The notes under the pieces: generated by a model
The model's database searches: none
What the model was told of the DNA's origin: nothing
What the model saw: only the letters and a program-made list of their open reading frames with translations
Translations under genes and position numbers: made by a program
NCBI GenBank assembly: GCA_039679885.1
Contig: JBDKUC010000130.1
Coordinates: 1 to 16,164 of the forward strand
Length of the DNA: 16,164 nucleotides
Direction of reading: 5' to 3'
Source: JAJFUI01 sp039679885
GTDB taxonomy: Bacteria; Planctomycetota; Planctomycetia; Pirellulales; Thermoguttaceae
Shown here: in pieces, positions 6,837 through 14,774 of the stretch
Layout: each line of letters begins with the position of its first letter
How positions within the stretch are numbered: the stretch's first letter is position 1

Positions 6837-6917
6837 GTACTCTTCACGCTCCGCGTGAAGCCGGGTCGCGCGCAGGCCGCATCATGCCCACTTCCTCGCG
6901 CGGAGCGTGAGGAGTGC
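6837..6917. repeat. REP-like doublet (two inverted hairpins) between the TPR gene and feoA
   Basis: The arms 6837-6857 and 6897-6917 are inverted repeats, 18 of 21 identical. All three differences are T/C changes that still allow G-U pairing in RNA. The left arm is itself a perfect hairpin: CTTCACGC (6842-6849), TCC, GCGTGAAG (6853-6860). The right arm has CTCGCGC, GGA, GCGTGAG with one mismatch. This pair-of-palindromes layout is that of BIME/REP elements. It lies downstream of the minus-strand TPR gene and may end its transcript. Confidence 0.7.
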
Positions 6918-6966
6918 ATTCCGGGACGTTTCCCACGCAGGAGCACGGGAATAGGGTCTCTCGGCG

Positions 6967-8931
6967 CTAATTCGTTGCCTTCCGGTCCACGCCCCGTCGG
7001 TCGTCCGAACGCTGTTCGGGGTGCGAGATTTTCTTTTCCAACGCCTGAGCACACGCCATCGCTTTCTTCGACAGGCCGTCTTCATTCTGTCGCCGCGCCA
7101 GTGTCGCGGCACGCTGGAAACACTCTCGGGCCTCCTCCAACTGTTCCGTTTTCGTCAGGGCGACCCCGAGAATGAAAGACGCGCGTGCGTGTCCCGAATT
7201 GAGCTGCAAAGCCGTTCGACAATGCGAAATTGCATCACGCGCATTCCCTTGGGTCAACAACGCCAGGCCCAGATTGGAATGGACGTCCGCATCGTTGGGC
7301 GAGATCCTCAAAGCGGCGGTGAAGCAGTCGATCGCGGCATCCAACTTGCCCTGCGCAAGCAGGGCGCCGGCCAGGTTGAGATGCGTCTTCACAGCACTCG
7401 GGTCGATCTTCAACGCCGCTTGGTAATGCTCGATCGCCTCATCGAACCGTTTCTCTTTCGCCAGGGTGAGGCCAAGGTTGTTGCGCGTCATCGCGTCGTT
7501 CGGGTTGACCTCCAGGGCGTCCCGGTATTCGGCGACTGCGCCGGCAAAATCCCCTTTCTCGGAGAGATAGACTCCCAGCGACACGTGAGCCACCCAGTTG
7601 CGCGAGGTGCAGTCCAGGGCGCGCCGCCAAAGAGCCCCGCTGTTGCGCCAATAGGCCGTTTGATGCCAGGCGACGCCGGCAAACACCGTTGCCGCAAGCG
7701 CCAAGGCCGCCACCCCGACGCGCCGCCGGGCGACTGTCATGACGCCCCAGCTCACCGCGATGCAAATTCCAATCTGAGGCAGATAAGTGTACCGATCCGC
7801 GCTTGCGTGCGAGCCGAGTTGCACCAGCCCACTGACCGGCGCCAACATCGCCACGTACCAGAACCATCCGACGAACACCGCGGGACGCCGCCGCAGGCAG
7901 GCCAACGCGCCTACGGAAAAGGCGGCCAGCGCGAACAGGGCAACGGCGGCTTGCCACGTCGGCGGCGACTCCGGCAGCGGATAGGGAGCGGCCAGCCCGA
8001 CCGGCCAAATGAACCTCCAGAGATAGGCCCCGTAAGCCGCCAGCGCGTTAGCGATTCGGAACGGCAATGATACGTGTTCGAGGCCTACAATCGCCTTGTC
8101 TTGTGTCAGAGCGGCCACGCCGCACGATGCGATCGCCAAGACCGCGAAGGGCAACTTTTCGATGACCAGTCCGCGAAGGTCGCTCTTGCGCGCCCACTTC
8201 CGGTTGTCCGGCCGCTCCTGCTGGGCGCCACCCATGCGCCCCAGCGGCCAGTAGTCCAACAGCAGCAGCAAGAAGGGGAGCATCACCGTCGCCGGCTTCG
8301 CCAGGAGGCTGGCTGCGAACAGCAACAGCACGGCGCCGTAGCGACGGATCGAGAACGGAAGGCGGACGTAGCGGAGATATGCGGCAAGCGTCAGCACGAA
8401 GAACAGCCCGCATAGCAACCCCTTGCGTTCGGAGATCCAGGCCACCGCCTCGACTCGAAGCGGATGGATCGCGAACAGCAGGCCAGCCAAAGCGCTGGGC
8501 CAGAGATCGCCCGTCATGCGCCACAGAACCAGGAACAGGATGAGCGTGGTGGCGGCGTGCAGCGCCACGTTGGTCAGATGGTAGCCCCACGGCCGGGCGC
8601 CGAACAATTCCGAATCGACCTGGTAAGAAAGCCACGTCAACGGCCCCCACTGGCAGTTCTGCGAGGCAGTCATCGCCCAGCCGATATTCTCGAAGGTCAG
8701 TCCGGTCTTGACTCTTTCGTTCTCGCAGATCAAGAAGTTGTCGTCGTAGTTGACGAACTCGTATGGGACCGTTCGCCCGAACACCGCCACGACGGCAAGC
8801 AGCAGGAACAAACAGGCGGCCAGCGCGTGCTTCTTTGCGTCGCGAGCCGGCAACGCAGGGTCGGCGCACTCCGCTCCCCGCGCTCCAGCAGAGGCCTTAC
8901 GCAACGATGTTTTCGCACGCCGACGACTCAT
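6967..8931 (-). CDS. Polytopic membrane protein with TPR tail (TMTC/GT-C glycosyltransferase-like)
   Basis: 654 residues from ATG 8931; a TTG one codon earlier also keeps the frame. After a basic cytosolic leader (1-34) comes a first membrane span (about 36-53), then the extracytoplasmic motif NYDDNFLICEN (61-71), whose paired acids match the catalytic first loop of GT-C glycosyltransferases. HPLRVEAVAWISERKGLL (156-173) is the strongly conserved signature of the TMTC-like family, followed by about eight more hydrophobic spans up to about residue 430. The C-terminal part is five 34-residue TPRs (445-478, 479-512, 513-546, 547-580, 581-614), then a charged tail. Eukaryotic TMTC proteins O-mannosylate cadherins; bacterial relatives are abundant in planctomycetes and mostly uncharacterised. 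Glycan transfer to an envelope protein or lipid is the likely role, but donor and acceptor are unknown. It has its own promoter with a palindrome. Confidence 0.8.
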   Translation of the reverse strand: MSRRRAKTSLRKASAGARGAECADPALPARDAKKHALAACLFLLLAVVAVFGRTVPYEFVNYDDNFLICENERVKTGLTFENIGWAMTASQNCQWGPLTWLSYQVDSELFGARPWGYHLTNVALHAATTLILFLVLWRMTGDLWPSALAGLLFAIHPLRVEAVAWISERKGLLCGLFFVLTLAAYLRYVRLPFSIRRYGAVLLLFAASLLAKPATVMLPFLLLLLDYWPLGRMGGAQQERPDNRKWARKSDLRGLVIEKLPFAVLAIASCGVAALTQDKAIVGLEHVSLPFRIANALAAYGAYLWRFIWPVGLAAPYPLPESPPTWQAAVALFALAAFSVGALACLRRRPAVFVGWFWYVAMLAPVSGLVQLGSHASADRYTYLPQIGICIAVSWGVMTVARRRVGVAALALAATVFAGVAWHQTAYWRNSGALWRRALDCTSRNWVAHVSLGVYLSEKGDFAGAVAEYRDALEVNPNDAMTRNNLGLTLAKEKRFDEAIEHYQAALKIDPSAVKTHLNLAGALLAQGKLDAAIDCFTAALRISPNDADVHSNLGLALLTQGNARDAISHCRTALQLNSGHARASFILGVALTKTEQLEEARECFQRAATLARRQNEDGLSKKAMACAQALEKKISHPEQRSDDRRGVDRKATN

Positions 8932-8947
8932 CAACGACCCTTCTCCC

Positions 8948-8982
8948 AGGTGAGTATATCACCTTAGCGCCCCGGGCGTGAA
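8948..8982 (-). promoter_or_regulatory. Promoter of the TPR membrane protein gene, -10 inside a 17-bp palindrome
   Basis: On the minus strand, TTCACG (8982-8977), 18 bases, then TATACT (8958-8953). The plus-strand sequence AGGTGAGTATATCACCT (8948-8964) is a perfect 6+5+6 inverted repeat enclosing the -10 box. The predicted transcript starts about 15 bases before ATG 8931 and includes GGGAGAAGGG as a possible ribosome site. The rest of the 234-base gap up to the tRNA holds no gene that I can support. Confidence 0.5.
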
Positions 8983-9165
8983 ATCAAGACGATTGCAGCA
9001 GTTCGCAGTTCCGTCTTTAGCCGGCATCGCCGCTCAATACGGAGTCGTCACAGAGCCTGCCAGCCAAAACACCTTGGCAAAGCCGAGATTTGCTGCCAAA
9101 ATGCGATGGATGGATGAATCGACCGCAGTTCGGCCGACCGAGCGACTCTCGAAGCCCACCATCTT

Positions 9166-9238
9166 GCGCCCGTAGCTCAATGGATAGAGCAGCGGATTTC
9201 TAATCCGCTGGTTGCAGGTTCGAATCCTGCCGGGCGTG
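9166..9238 (+). tRNA. tRNA-Arg (anticodon UCU)
   Basis: A full cloverleaf of 73 bases. The acceptor GCGCCCG pairs with CGGGCGT (one G-U). The D arm is GCTC/GAGC, the anticodon arm GCGGA-TTTCTAA-TCCGC, and the T arm GCAGG-TTCGAAT-CCTGC, with discriminator G. The loop gives anticodon TCT, reading AGA and AGG arginine codons. CCA is not encoded. Confidence 0.95.
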
Positions 9239-9287
9239 CTTTGCTGGCCCTTGCCGCAGAATCGGAAGGCCGCGAGCCAAAGATAGA

Positions 9288-9307
9288 CGCCCCAGGGGGC
9301 GCCTTTT
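9288..9307 (+). terminator. Likely terminator after tRNA-Arg
   Basis: CGCCC (9288-9292) pairs with GGGCG (9297-9301) around a four-base CAGG loop, followed by CC and TTTT (9304-9307). It is short but correctly placed about 50 bases after the tRNA and before the opposing tRNA-Gln. Confidence 0.5.
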
Positions 9308-9314
9308 CTGAAAG

Positions 9315-9385
9315 CTGGGGAACTAGGATTCGAACCTAGACTAAGTGATCCAGAGTCACTTGTGCTGCCGTTACACTATTCCCCA
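9315..9385 (-). tRNA. tRNA-Gln (anticodon CUG)
   Basis: On the minus strand, acceptor TGGGGAA pairs with TTCCCCA, with discriminator G. The anticodon arm AGTGA-CTCTGGA-TCACT gives anticodon CTG, reading CAG. The T arm is CTAGG-TTCGAAT-CCTAG. The TGGGGAATAGTGTAACGGCA start is typical of bacterial tRNA-Gln. CCA is not encoded. It converges with tRNA-Arg. Confidence 0.95.
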
Positions 9386-9392
9386 AGGGAAG

Positions 9393-9475
9393 CTGTCAGC
9401 GGTTGGCTTTCAGCTTTCAGCCCACAAAAGCGATCGCGTTTGGACGCTCTCGGCTGAACGCTGATCGCTGTCAGC
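9393..9475. repeat. Heptamer repeats in inverted blocks upstream of tRNA-Gln
   Basis: The first block (9393-9420) reads CTGTCAG, CGGTTGG, CTTTCAG, CTTTCAG, and the second (9454-9474) reads CTGAACG, CTGATCG, CTGTCAG. Taken as wholes the blocks are partly complementary to each other (GCTGTCAGCG... against ...CGCTGTCAGC), so they can fold into an imperfect hairpin. This is like the short tandem heptanucleotide repeats known from cyanobacteria and common, in my experience, in planctomycete intergenic DNA. No gene is evident in 9386-9533. Confidence 0.6.
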
Positions 9476-9533
9476 AAGTAACTATTAGATTAGGTCCGTC
9501 GGCGGCCGGCGTCAAGGGCATCGGCGCAAGGTG

Positions 9534-9563
9534 TTGACGCCTTGGCGACCGACTCTTTAGAAT
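9534..9563 (+). promoter_or_regulatory. Sigma70-type promoter for the FHA-SpoIIE gene
   Basis: TTGACG (9534-9539), 18-base spacer, TAGAAT (9558-9563). Five of six bases match at each box. Transcription should start near 9570, leaving a leader of about 40 bases before ATG 9609. Confidence 0.65.
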
Positions 9564-9608
9564 CGTGCAAGTCCAGACCTTCGTGGGGCCGGCGGCAAGG
9601 TGGCTTTG

Positions 9609-11300
9609 ATGGCGATCCTTCAGGCAGTTCAAGGCCCGGAACCGGGGAAGTCATTCCCCATCATGGGGGCCTCCGTCGTCCTCGGACGCCACCCAAACTG
9701 CGATATCGTCCTCGAGTCGGGCGCCGTCAGCCGCCAACATGCCCGCGTCCTGAACGTCGACGGCGCGTATTTCCTCGAAGATCTGCACAGCCGCAACGGC
9801 ACTCTCCTGAACGGCCGATTGGTCACCGGCCGCCAGATGCTCTGCGACAACGACCAGCTAGGCATCTGCGACCTCGCCTTCGCCTTCCACCTGGGCCCCG
9901 ACGATCGCGTCGTCGCGCCGCCGGCCGCGCGCCGCCACGATTCGACGGCGGCCGTCACGATGGTCGACGACGAGCGACGCTCCGACGCATCGAGCGTCAT
10001 GGCGAAGTTCGCCCTGGCCAAGGGCGCCACCGGGTTGCGGCTCGAGGTGAATGCGGAAGCCAAGCTGAAGGCCTTGCTCGAAATCAGTCAGAACCTTGGC
10101 AAGGCCCTGGGACTGGCCGACGTGCTGCCGAAGCTGTTGGACAGCCTCTTCAAGATCTTCCTGCAAGCCGACCGCGGCTTCGTCGTTCTGTCGGAGCCGC
10201 AGACCGGCCGTCTCGTGCCGAAGGCCGTCAAGCATCGCCGCCCGGACGACACCCAAACGCTTCGCATCAGCCGCACGGTCGTGCGCAACGTGATGGACAC
10301 GAAGGAGGCGATCCTTTCAGCCGACGCCGCATCGGACATCCGTTTCGACATGGCCGAGAGCATCGTCGACTTCCAGATCCACTCGATGATCTGCGCGCCG
10401 CTGATCAACCGCGAGGGCGTGGCCCTGGGCGTCCTTCAGCTCGACACGCTCGACCCACGCAACCGTTTCCAGCCCGAAGATCTCGAGATGCTCGCCGCAG
10501 TGGCGTGCCAAGCGGCGTTCGCCGTCGAGAACGCCCAATTGCACGAGACGGCGATGCAGGATCAGGCGATCCGGCGAGAGCTGGCCGTCGCGCACGAGGT
10601 GCAGCGCGGCTTCCTGCCCGTGGCGGCCCCGCGGATTCCCGAGTACGACTTCTTCGAGTTCTACGAGCCGGCCAGTCAGTTGGGAGGCGATTACTACGAT
10701 TACATCGAACTGCCCGGCGGTCGGCTGGCCATCGTCGTCGCCGACGTCTCGGGCAAGGGCATCTCGGCGTCGCTGCTAATGGCCAAGCTCTCGGCCGAAA
10801 CCCGTTACTGCCTGGCCAGCGAGCCGGAGCCCGCCCAGGCCATGGGCCGCTTGAATCGCGTTTTCTGCGAGAGCGTTTGGGAGGATCGGTTCGTCACCAT
10901 GGTGATGGCTGTCCTCGATCCCCGCCGGCACCTCGTGACGATCGTCAACGCCGGTCACCTGCCGCCTCTCTGGCGATTGAGCAGCCGAGCGGTCGAACCG
11001 GTGGCCGAATCGGAGACCAATCTGCCGCTGGGCGTCGATCGCGACGTCGATTACGCCCCTTGTTCGCTCCCCTTGGCGCCTGGCGAATCCCTGGTCCTTT
11101 ATACCGACGGCATCACCGAGGCGATGAACGCCAAGGACGAACTGTACGGATTGCCGCGACTGCTGGCCGTCTTGGACTCCGAGGCCGACCGCGTCAACGT
11201 CCTCGGCCGCCGCATCCTCGACGACGTGAAACGCTTTGTCGGCGCCCGCTCGCAGAGCGACGATATGTGTCTGACTTGCTTCGGGAGGGCAAAAATGTAG
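9609..11300 (+). CDS. FHA-GAF-SpoIIE/PP2C serine phosphatase (RsbU-like)
   Basis: 563 residues from ATG 9609, with AGGTGG just upstream; a GTG three codons earlier also fits. Residues 1-95 are an FHA phosphothreonine-binding domain with GRHPNCD (26-32), SRQHA (41-45) and RNGT (62-65). Residues 150-312 look like a GAF sensor domain (ending AFAVENAQLHE). A short coiled coil (about 313-335) leads into a PPM/SpoIIE phosphatase (336-560) with metal-binding GGDYYD (359-364), DVSGKG (379-384), NAGHLPP (447-453), YTDG (498-501) and a terminal Asp pair (551-552); all expected catalytic acids are present. Proteins of this plan read a phosphorylated partner and a small-molecule or redox signal, then dephosphorylate an anti-sigma antagonist or similar target. 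No anti-sigma factor or STAS gene is nearby, so the target is unknown. It has its own promoter, and the next gene begins 90 bases on. Confidence 0.9.
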   Translation: MAILQAVQGPEPGKSFPIMGASVVLGRHPNCDIVLESGAVSRQHARVLNVDGAYFLEDLHSRNGTLLNGRLVTGRQMLCDNDQLGICDLAFAFHLGPDDRVVAPPAARRHDSTAAVTMVDDERRSDASSVMAKFALAKGATGLRLEVNAEAKLKALLEISQNLGKALGLADVLPKLLDSLFKIFLQADRGFVVLSEPQTGRLVPKAVKHRRPDDTQTLRISRTVVRNVMDTKEAILSADAASDIRFDMAESIVDFQIHSMICAPLINREGVALGVLQLDTLDPRNRFQPEDLEMLAAVACQAAFAVENAQLHETAMQDQAIRRELAVAHEVQRGFLPVAAPRIPEYDFFEFYEPASQLGGDYYDYIELPGGRLAIVVADVSGKGISASLLMAKLSAETRYCLASEPEPAQAMGRLNRVFCESVWEDRFVTMVMAVLDPRRHLVTIVNAGHLPPLWRLSSRAVEPVAESETNLPLGVDRDVDYAPCSLPLAPGESLVLYTDGITEAMNAKDELYGLPRLLAVLDSEADRVNVLGRRILDDVKRFVGARSQSDDMCLTCFGRAKM

Positions 11301-11390
11301 CTCGCCCGCGCGCCCATCAAGAACGGCCTCCAGCCGGAGACAATTCAAACCTTCTTCCTTCATCAACTTACCTCTGAGGGACAGGCTATC

Positions 11391-14300
11391 ATGGCATGGA
11401 TCGGACGTGCGAAACAGAAGACTACGGCCGCGCAACCTGAACCACGGGAGCCCCTGGCTGCCGCGCCGCAGACAGATCTGGACCGGCGGACGATGGAAAT
11501 CGGCCGCGATATCTTGAAGGCGGCTCGCGATCATCGCACGAGCGTCTTCTCCTCCCGCTTCTGGTCCGACCAGTTGATGAACTGGGCCATGAAGGACCCG
11601 GCCTTCAAGCTCCAACTCTTCCGGTTCATCGACGTCTTTCCGATGCTCCGCACGCCGGAGTTGGTCCATGACTATCTGGTCGATTATCTGACCCAGCCCG
11701 GCGTCACGCTCCCGCCTGCAATGGGACTTGGCCTGAAAGCCGGCGGGCTGGCTAAAGGGATCATGGCCAAGACGATCGCCAGCCAAATCACCAGCATGGC
11801 CGGCAATTTCATGGCCGGCGTCGACGCCGCTTCCGCCCTGCCGAAACTCAAGAAGCAGTGGACCGAAGGCGTCGCCTTCAGCGTCGATCTGTTGGGCGAA
11901 GCTTGCCTGAGCGACGAGGAAGTGGCCGTCTACCAGCGCCGCTACCTCGACCTGATCGAGACGCTGCCCGGCACGGTTGCCCAGTGGCCGGCCAACCCCC
12001 TGCTCGAAAACGATCACCTCGGCCCGGTCCCGCGAACGAACGTCTCGATCAAGATCAGTTCGCTCTGCGCCCGGACCGATCCGATCGCCTTCGAGGGCTC
12101 GCTCCGCGCCCTGATGGATGGCCTCCGACCGATCCTCAAAGCGGCGGCCAAGAACAACGTCTTCGTCAACTTCGACATGGAGCAGTACGCCTTCAAGGAC
12201 CTGACGCTCTCGCTGTTCGAGCGATGCTGCGAGGAAATCGACTTCCCCGCCGGGCTGGCCCTGCAATCCTACCTCCGCAGCGCCGTGGACGACGCCCAAC
12301 GGATCATCGACTGGACCAAGCGGACCGGCCGGCAAGTGACCGTGCGCCTGATCAAGGGCGCCTACTGGGACTACGAATCGATCAACGCCGAGCGGATGGG
12401 CTGGCCCGTGCCCGTCTGGAGCGAAAAGACCCACACCGACGCCAACTTCGAGCGCACAGCCGAACGGCTCGTCGCCGCCATTCCACGCAGCAAGGGCGAA
12501 GGCGGCGTCAAGCTGGCCACCGGCTCGCACAACGTCCGGTCGATCTCCTACGTCTTGGCCTTGCTGGAAAAATGGGGCCTGCCAACCAGCGCTTACGAGA
12601 TCCAGAAACTCTCTGGCATGGCCGACCAACTCCGCTTCGCCATGAGCCAACGCGGCATGAGAATCCGCGAGTACGTGCCGGTCGGCGAGATGATCCCCGG
12701 CATGGCCTACTACGTTCGTCGGCTGCTGGAAAACACCTCGAACCAGTCCTGGCTCCGCGCCAGCTTTGCCGACGAAGCCTCGGACGACATTCTGTTGGCC
12801 ACGCCGCAGCCCGCGCCCGAACAAGGGCTGGGCGCTTCGGCGCCAAGTGGCGCGCCCGTGTCCCCTCTCCCCTTGGGAGAGGGCCAGGGTGAGGGCGGCA
12901 GGACCAATGGCGACGGCCCTCACTCCAACTCTCTCTCGGCTGGAGAGGGGACGGAGCGGATTCCCACCATCGCCGCGACGACCGGCGTGGCCGCCGCACG
13001 GCGTCACAATCTGAGCCCGGCCATCGAGGGCCTGGGCAACGGCGCGCCGATGATCAATGAGTCGGTCCACGATTTCTCCGACACACGGCAGCGTGACGCA
13101 TTCACCCGGGCCGTGGCCACGGCGAAAGTGCCCGCCGTCAAGCACACCGCCAACGCGGACGACGCCCGGCAGGCGATCGTTACCGCCTACGCCGCCTTCC
13201 CCGCTTGGCGCGATCGCGATCCGATGGAACGCTCGCGAATCATCCTCAAAGCGGCCGCAACGATGCGCGAGCGCCGCGACGAACTGTCGGCCATCATGAT
13301 CCGCGAGGCCGGCAAGCCGTGGCGCGAGGCCGACGCCGACACGTGCGAGGCCATCGACTTCTGCGAATACTACGCCCGCCAGGCCGTCCCGCTCTTCCAG
13401 CCCGAGCGGCTCGGCCGCTTCGTCGGCGAGTTGAACCACCAGTGGTATCAACCCCGCGGCGTCACGTCGGTCATCAGCCCGTGGAACTTCCCGCTGGCCA
13501 TCTGTTGCGGCATGACCGTGGCGGCCCTGAGCGTGGGCAATCCGGCCCTGGTCAAGCCGTCGACCCAGACGCGCGGCATCGCCCAGGCGATGTGCGAGAT
13601 TCTCTGGCAGGCCGGCATCCCCAAGGACGTGCTCCATTTCCTGCCGGGCTCGGGCAGCGAGATCGGCGACCTGCTGGTCCGCGATCCCCGCGTGGCCATG
13701 ATCGCCTTCACCGGCTCGAAAGACGTCGGCCTGAGCATTCTCCGCGCCGCCGGCGAGACGCCCGAGGGCCAGGCGTTCGTCAAGAAGGTCGTCTGCGAGA
13801 TGGGCGGCAAAAACGCCATCATCGTCGACGACTCGGCCGACATGGACGAAGCGGTCCTCGGCACCCGTCAGTCCGCCTTCAGCTATTGCGGCCAAAAGTG
13901 CTCGGCCTGTAGCCGCGTCATCGTGCTCGACGGCGTCCACGACCACTTCCTCGCCCGGCTGGTCGAATCGACCCGCACGCTGGTGATCGGCGATCCGGCC
14001 GACCCGGGCACGGACTTTGGCCCGGTGATCGACCAGAGCGCGGCGGCCAAAATCCGCGAGTACATCGAGATCGGCAAACGCGAGGGCAATCTGGAGATCG
14101 CCTGCGACGTGCCGGCCGGCTTGGCCGAAAAGGTCGGCAAGCCGTACGTCGGGCCGCACATCTTCTCCGGCATCGAGCGGCATCACCGCCTGGCCAACGA
14201 GGAGGTCTTCGGCCCTGTCCTCTCCGTGATGCGCGCCCGCAACTTCGACGAGGCGCTGAGCATCGCCAACTCGGGCGTTTACAAGCTCACCGGCGGCGTC

Positions 14301-14534
14301 TTCAGCCGCAAGCCAGCGCACCTCGAGGCCGCCAGGCGCGAGTTCCGCGTCGGCAACCTCTACCTGAACCGCGGCATCACCGGCGCGCTGGTGAGCCGGC
14401 AGCCGTTCGGCGGCTTCGGCCTCTCCGGGGCCGGCAGCAAGGCCGGCGGCCGCGATTACCTGCTCCACTTCACCGAGCCGGTCTCGTGCATGGAGAACAC
14501 CATGCGTCACGGCTTCGCGCCGGGGTTGGATTAG
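11391..14534 (+). CDS. putA: Bifunctional proline dehydrogenase / delta-1-pyrroline-5-carboxylate dehydrogenase
   Basis: 1047 residues. Oxidises proline to P5C (FAD) and then to glutamate (NAD+). The proline dehydrogenase barrel occupies about residues 35-475, with RLIKGAYWDYE (319-329) and the substrate/FAD motif YVPVGEMIPGMAYYVRRLLE (428-447). The aldehyde dehydrogenase half (about 545-1040) shows SPWNFPLAICCGM, FTGSKDVG, EMGGKNA with Glu803, GQKCSACSR with catalytic Cys837 (34 residues after Glu803, as in other ALDHs), NEEVFGPVLSV, and the C-terminal QPFGGFGLSGAGSKAGG. There is no N-terminal DNA-binding RHH domain, so it is not the regulatory PutA of enterobacteria. The start is supported by GAGGGA nine bases upstream. 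Unusual: residues 490-522 in the linker are encoded by a palindromic repeat element. A strong hairpin follows the stop. It is preceded on the same strand by the phosphatase gene, with no obvious functional link. Confidence 0.95.
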   Translation: MAWIGRAKQKTTAAQPEPREPLAAAPQTDLDRRTMEIGRDILKAARDHRTSVFSSRFWSDQLMNWAMKDPAFKLQLFRFIDVFPMLRTPELVHDYLVDYLTQPGVTLPPAMGLGLKAGGLAKGIMAKTIASQITSMAGNFMAGVDAASALPKLKKQWTEGVAFSVDLLGEACLSDEEVAVYQRRYLDLIETLPGTVAQWPANPLLENDHLGPVPRTNVSIKISSLCARTDPIAFEGSLRALMDGLRPILKAAAKNNVFVNFDMEQYAFKDLTLSLFERCCEEIDFPAGLALQSYLRSAVDDAQRIIDWTKRTGRQVTVRLIKGAYWDYESINAERMGWPVPVWSEKTHTDANFERTAERLVAAIPRSKGEGGVKLATGSHNVRSISYVLALLEKWGLPTSAYEIQKLSGMADQLRFAMSQRGMRIREYVPVGEMIPGMAYYVRRLLENTSNQSWLRASFADEASDDILLATPQPAPEQGLGASAPSGAPVSPLPLGEGQGEGGRTNGDGPHSNSLSAGEGTERIPTIAATTGVAAARRHNLSPAIEGLGNGAPMINESVHDFSDTRQRDAFTRAVATAKVPAVKHTANADDARQAIVTAYAAFPAWRDRDPMERSRIILKAAATMRERRDELSAIMIREAGKPWREADADTCEAIDFCEYYARQAVPLFQPERLGRFVGELNHQWYQPRGVTSVISPWNFPLAICCGMTVAALSVGNPALVKPSTQTRGIAQAMCEILWQAGIPKDVLHFLPGSGSEIGDLLVRDPRVAMIAFTGSKDVGLSILRAAGETPEGQAFVKKVVCEMGGKNAIIVDDSADMDEAVLGTRQSAFSYCGQKCSACSRVIVLDGVHDHFLARLVESTRTLVIGDPADPGTDFGPVIDQSAAAKIREYIEIGKREGNLEIACDVPAGLAEKVGKPYVGPHIFSGIERHHRLANEEVFGPVLSVMRARNFDEALSIANSGVYKLTGGVFSRKPAHLEAARREFRVGNLYLNRGITGALVSRQPFGGFGLSGAGSKAGGRDYLLHFTEPVSCMENTMRHGFAPGLD
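12858..12954. repeat. REP-doublet element read in frame inside putA
   Basis: Two 39-base arms (12858-12896 and 12916-12954) are imperfect inverted repeats around a 19-base centre. They share GTCCCCTCTCC at the outer end and GTGAGGGC at the inner end. The left arm is itself a hairpin with a perfect 9-bp stem (CCCTCTCCC, CTT, GGGAGAGGG; 12863-12883). The sequence type is a widespread intergenic palindrome. Here it is translated as residues 490-522, including PLPLGEGQGEGG, in the linker between the two enzyme domains, without breaking the frame. Confidence 0.85.
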
Positions 14535-14549
14535 ACGGCCAATCAAGTG

Positions 14550-14603
14550 ACAATGTTCCGCCCGTGAACGCTGCCGCCTTCGGCGTTCACGGGCGGCGAT
14601 TGT
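14550..14603 (+). terminator. Long hairpin after putA, probable terminator
   Basis: CCGCCCGTGAACGC (14558-14571) and GCGTTCACGGGCGG (14583-14596) form a perfect 14-bp stem with an 11-base loop. Outer ACAAT/ATTGT (14550-14554 and 14599-14603) extends it after a small internal loop. It begins 16 bases after the putA stop. It has no T run, so it may stop transcription weakly or only protect the mRNA 3' end. Confidence 0.6.
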
Positions 14604-14738
14604 TGGGCGCCGACTGCGTTGACTCGATGGCCGCCGAGGGGCCTGTTGTGACAAACTGCCGTTGAATTGGTGCAACGCGTGGTGCTACTGGCTTTGCCAG
14701 TGCCCTTTAAGGCGGCTGGCCAACAACGGCTGCCGGAC

Positions 14739-14767
14739 TTGACAAGTTTGTCATGGTGCTATAGGAT
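14739..14767 (+). promoter_or_regulatory. Toxin-antitoxin promoter with overlapping palindromic operator
   Basis: TTGACA (14739-14744), 17 bases, TAGGAT (14762-14767). Overlapping the -35 box is the perfect inverted repeat TGACAAGTTTGTCA (14740-14753). A matching half, TGACAAACT, occurs at 14649-14657. The position suggests autorepression by the Xre antitoxin. The predicted transcription start (about 14773-14775) falls on the toxin ATG, so the toxin mRNA may be leaderless. Confidence 0.6.
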
Positions 14768-14774
14768 TGCAGGC

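Noticed and set aside
8978..9175. Small plus-strand open reading frame of 65 codons before tRNA-Arg
   Set aside because: It runs into the tRNA gene, has no ribosome site or recognisable motif, and starts close to the divergent promoter.
9542..11377. Open reading frame of 611 codons overlapping the FHA-SpoIIE gene on the same strand
   Set aside because: It is the +1 shadow, an Arg/Pro-rich translation without motifs; the other frame carries FHA, GAF and PP2C signatures.
10776..14675. Open reading frame of 1299 codons on the minus strand
   Set aside because: It lies opposite putA and the phosphatase gene, both with clear catalytic motifs. Its product is low-complexity and rich in Arg, Ala, Gly and Asp, as expected from the complement of high-G+C coding DNA.
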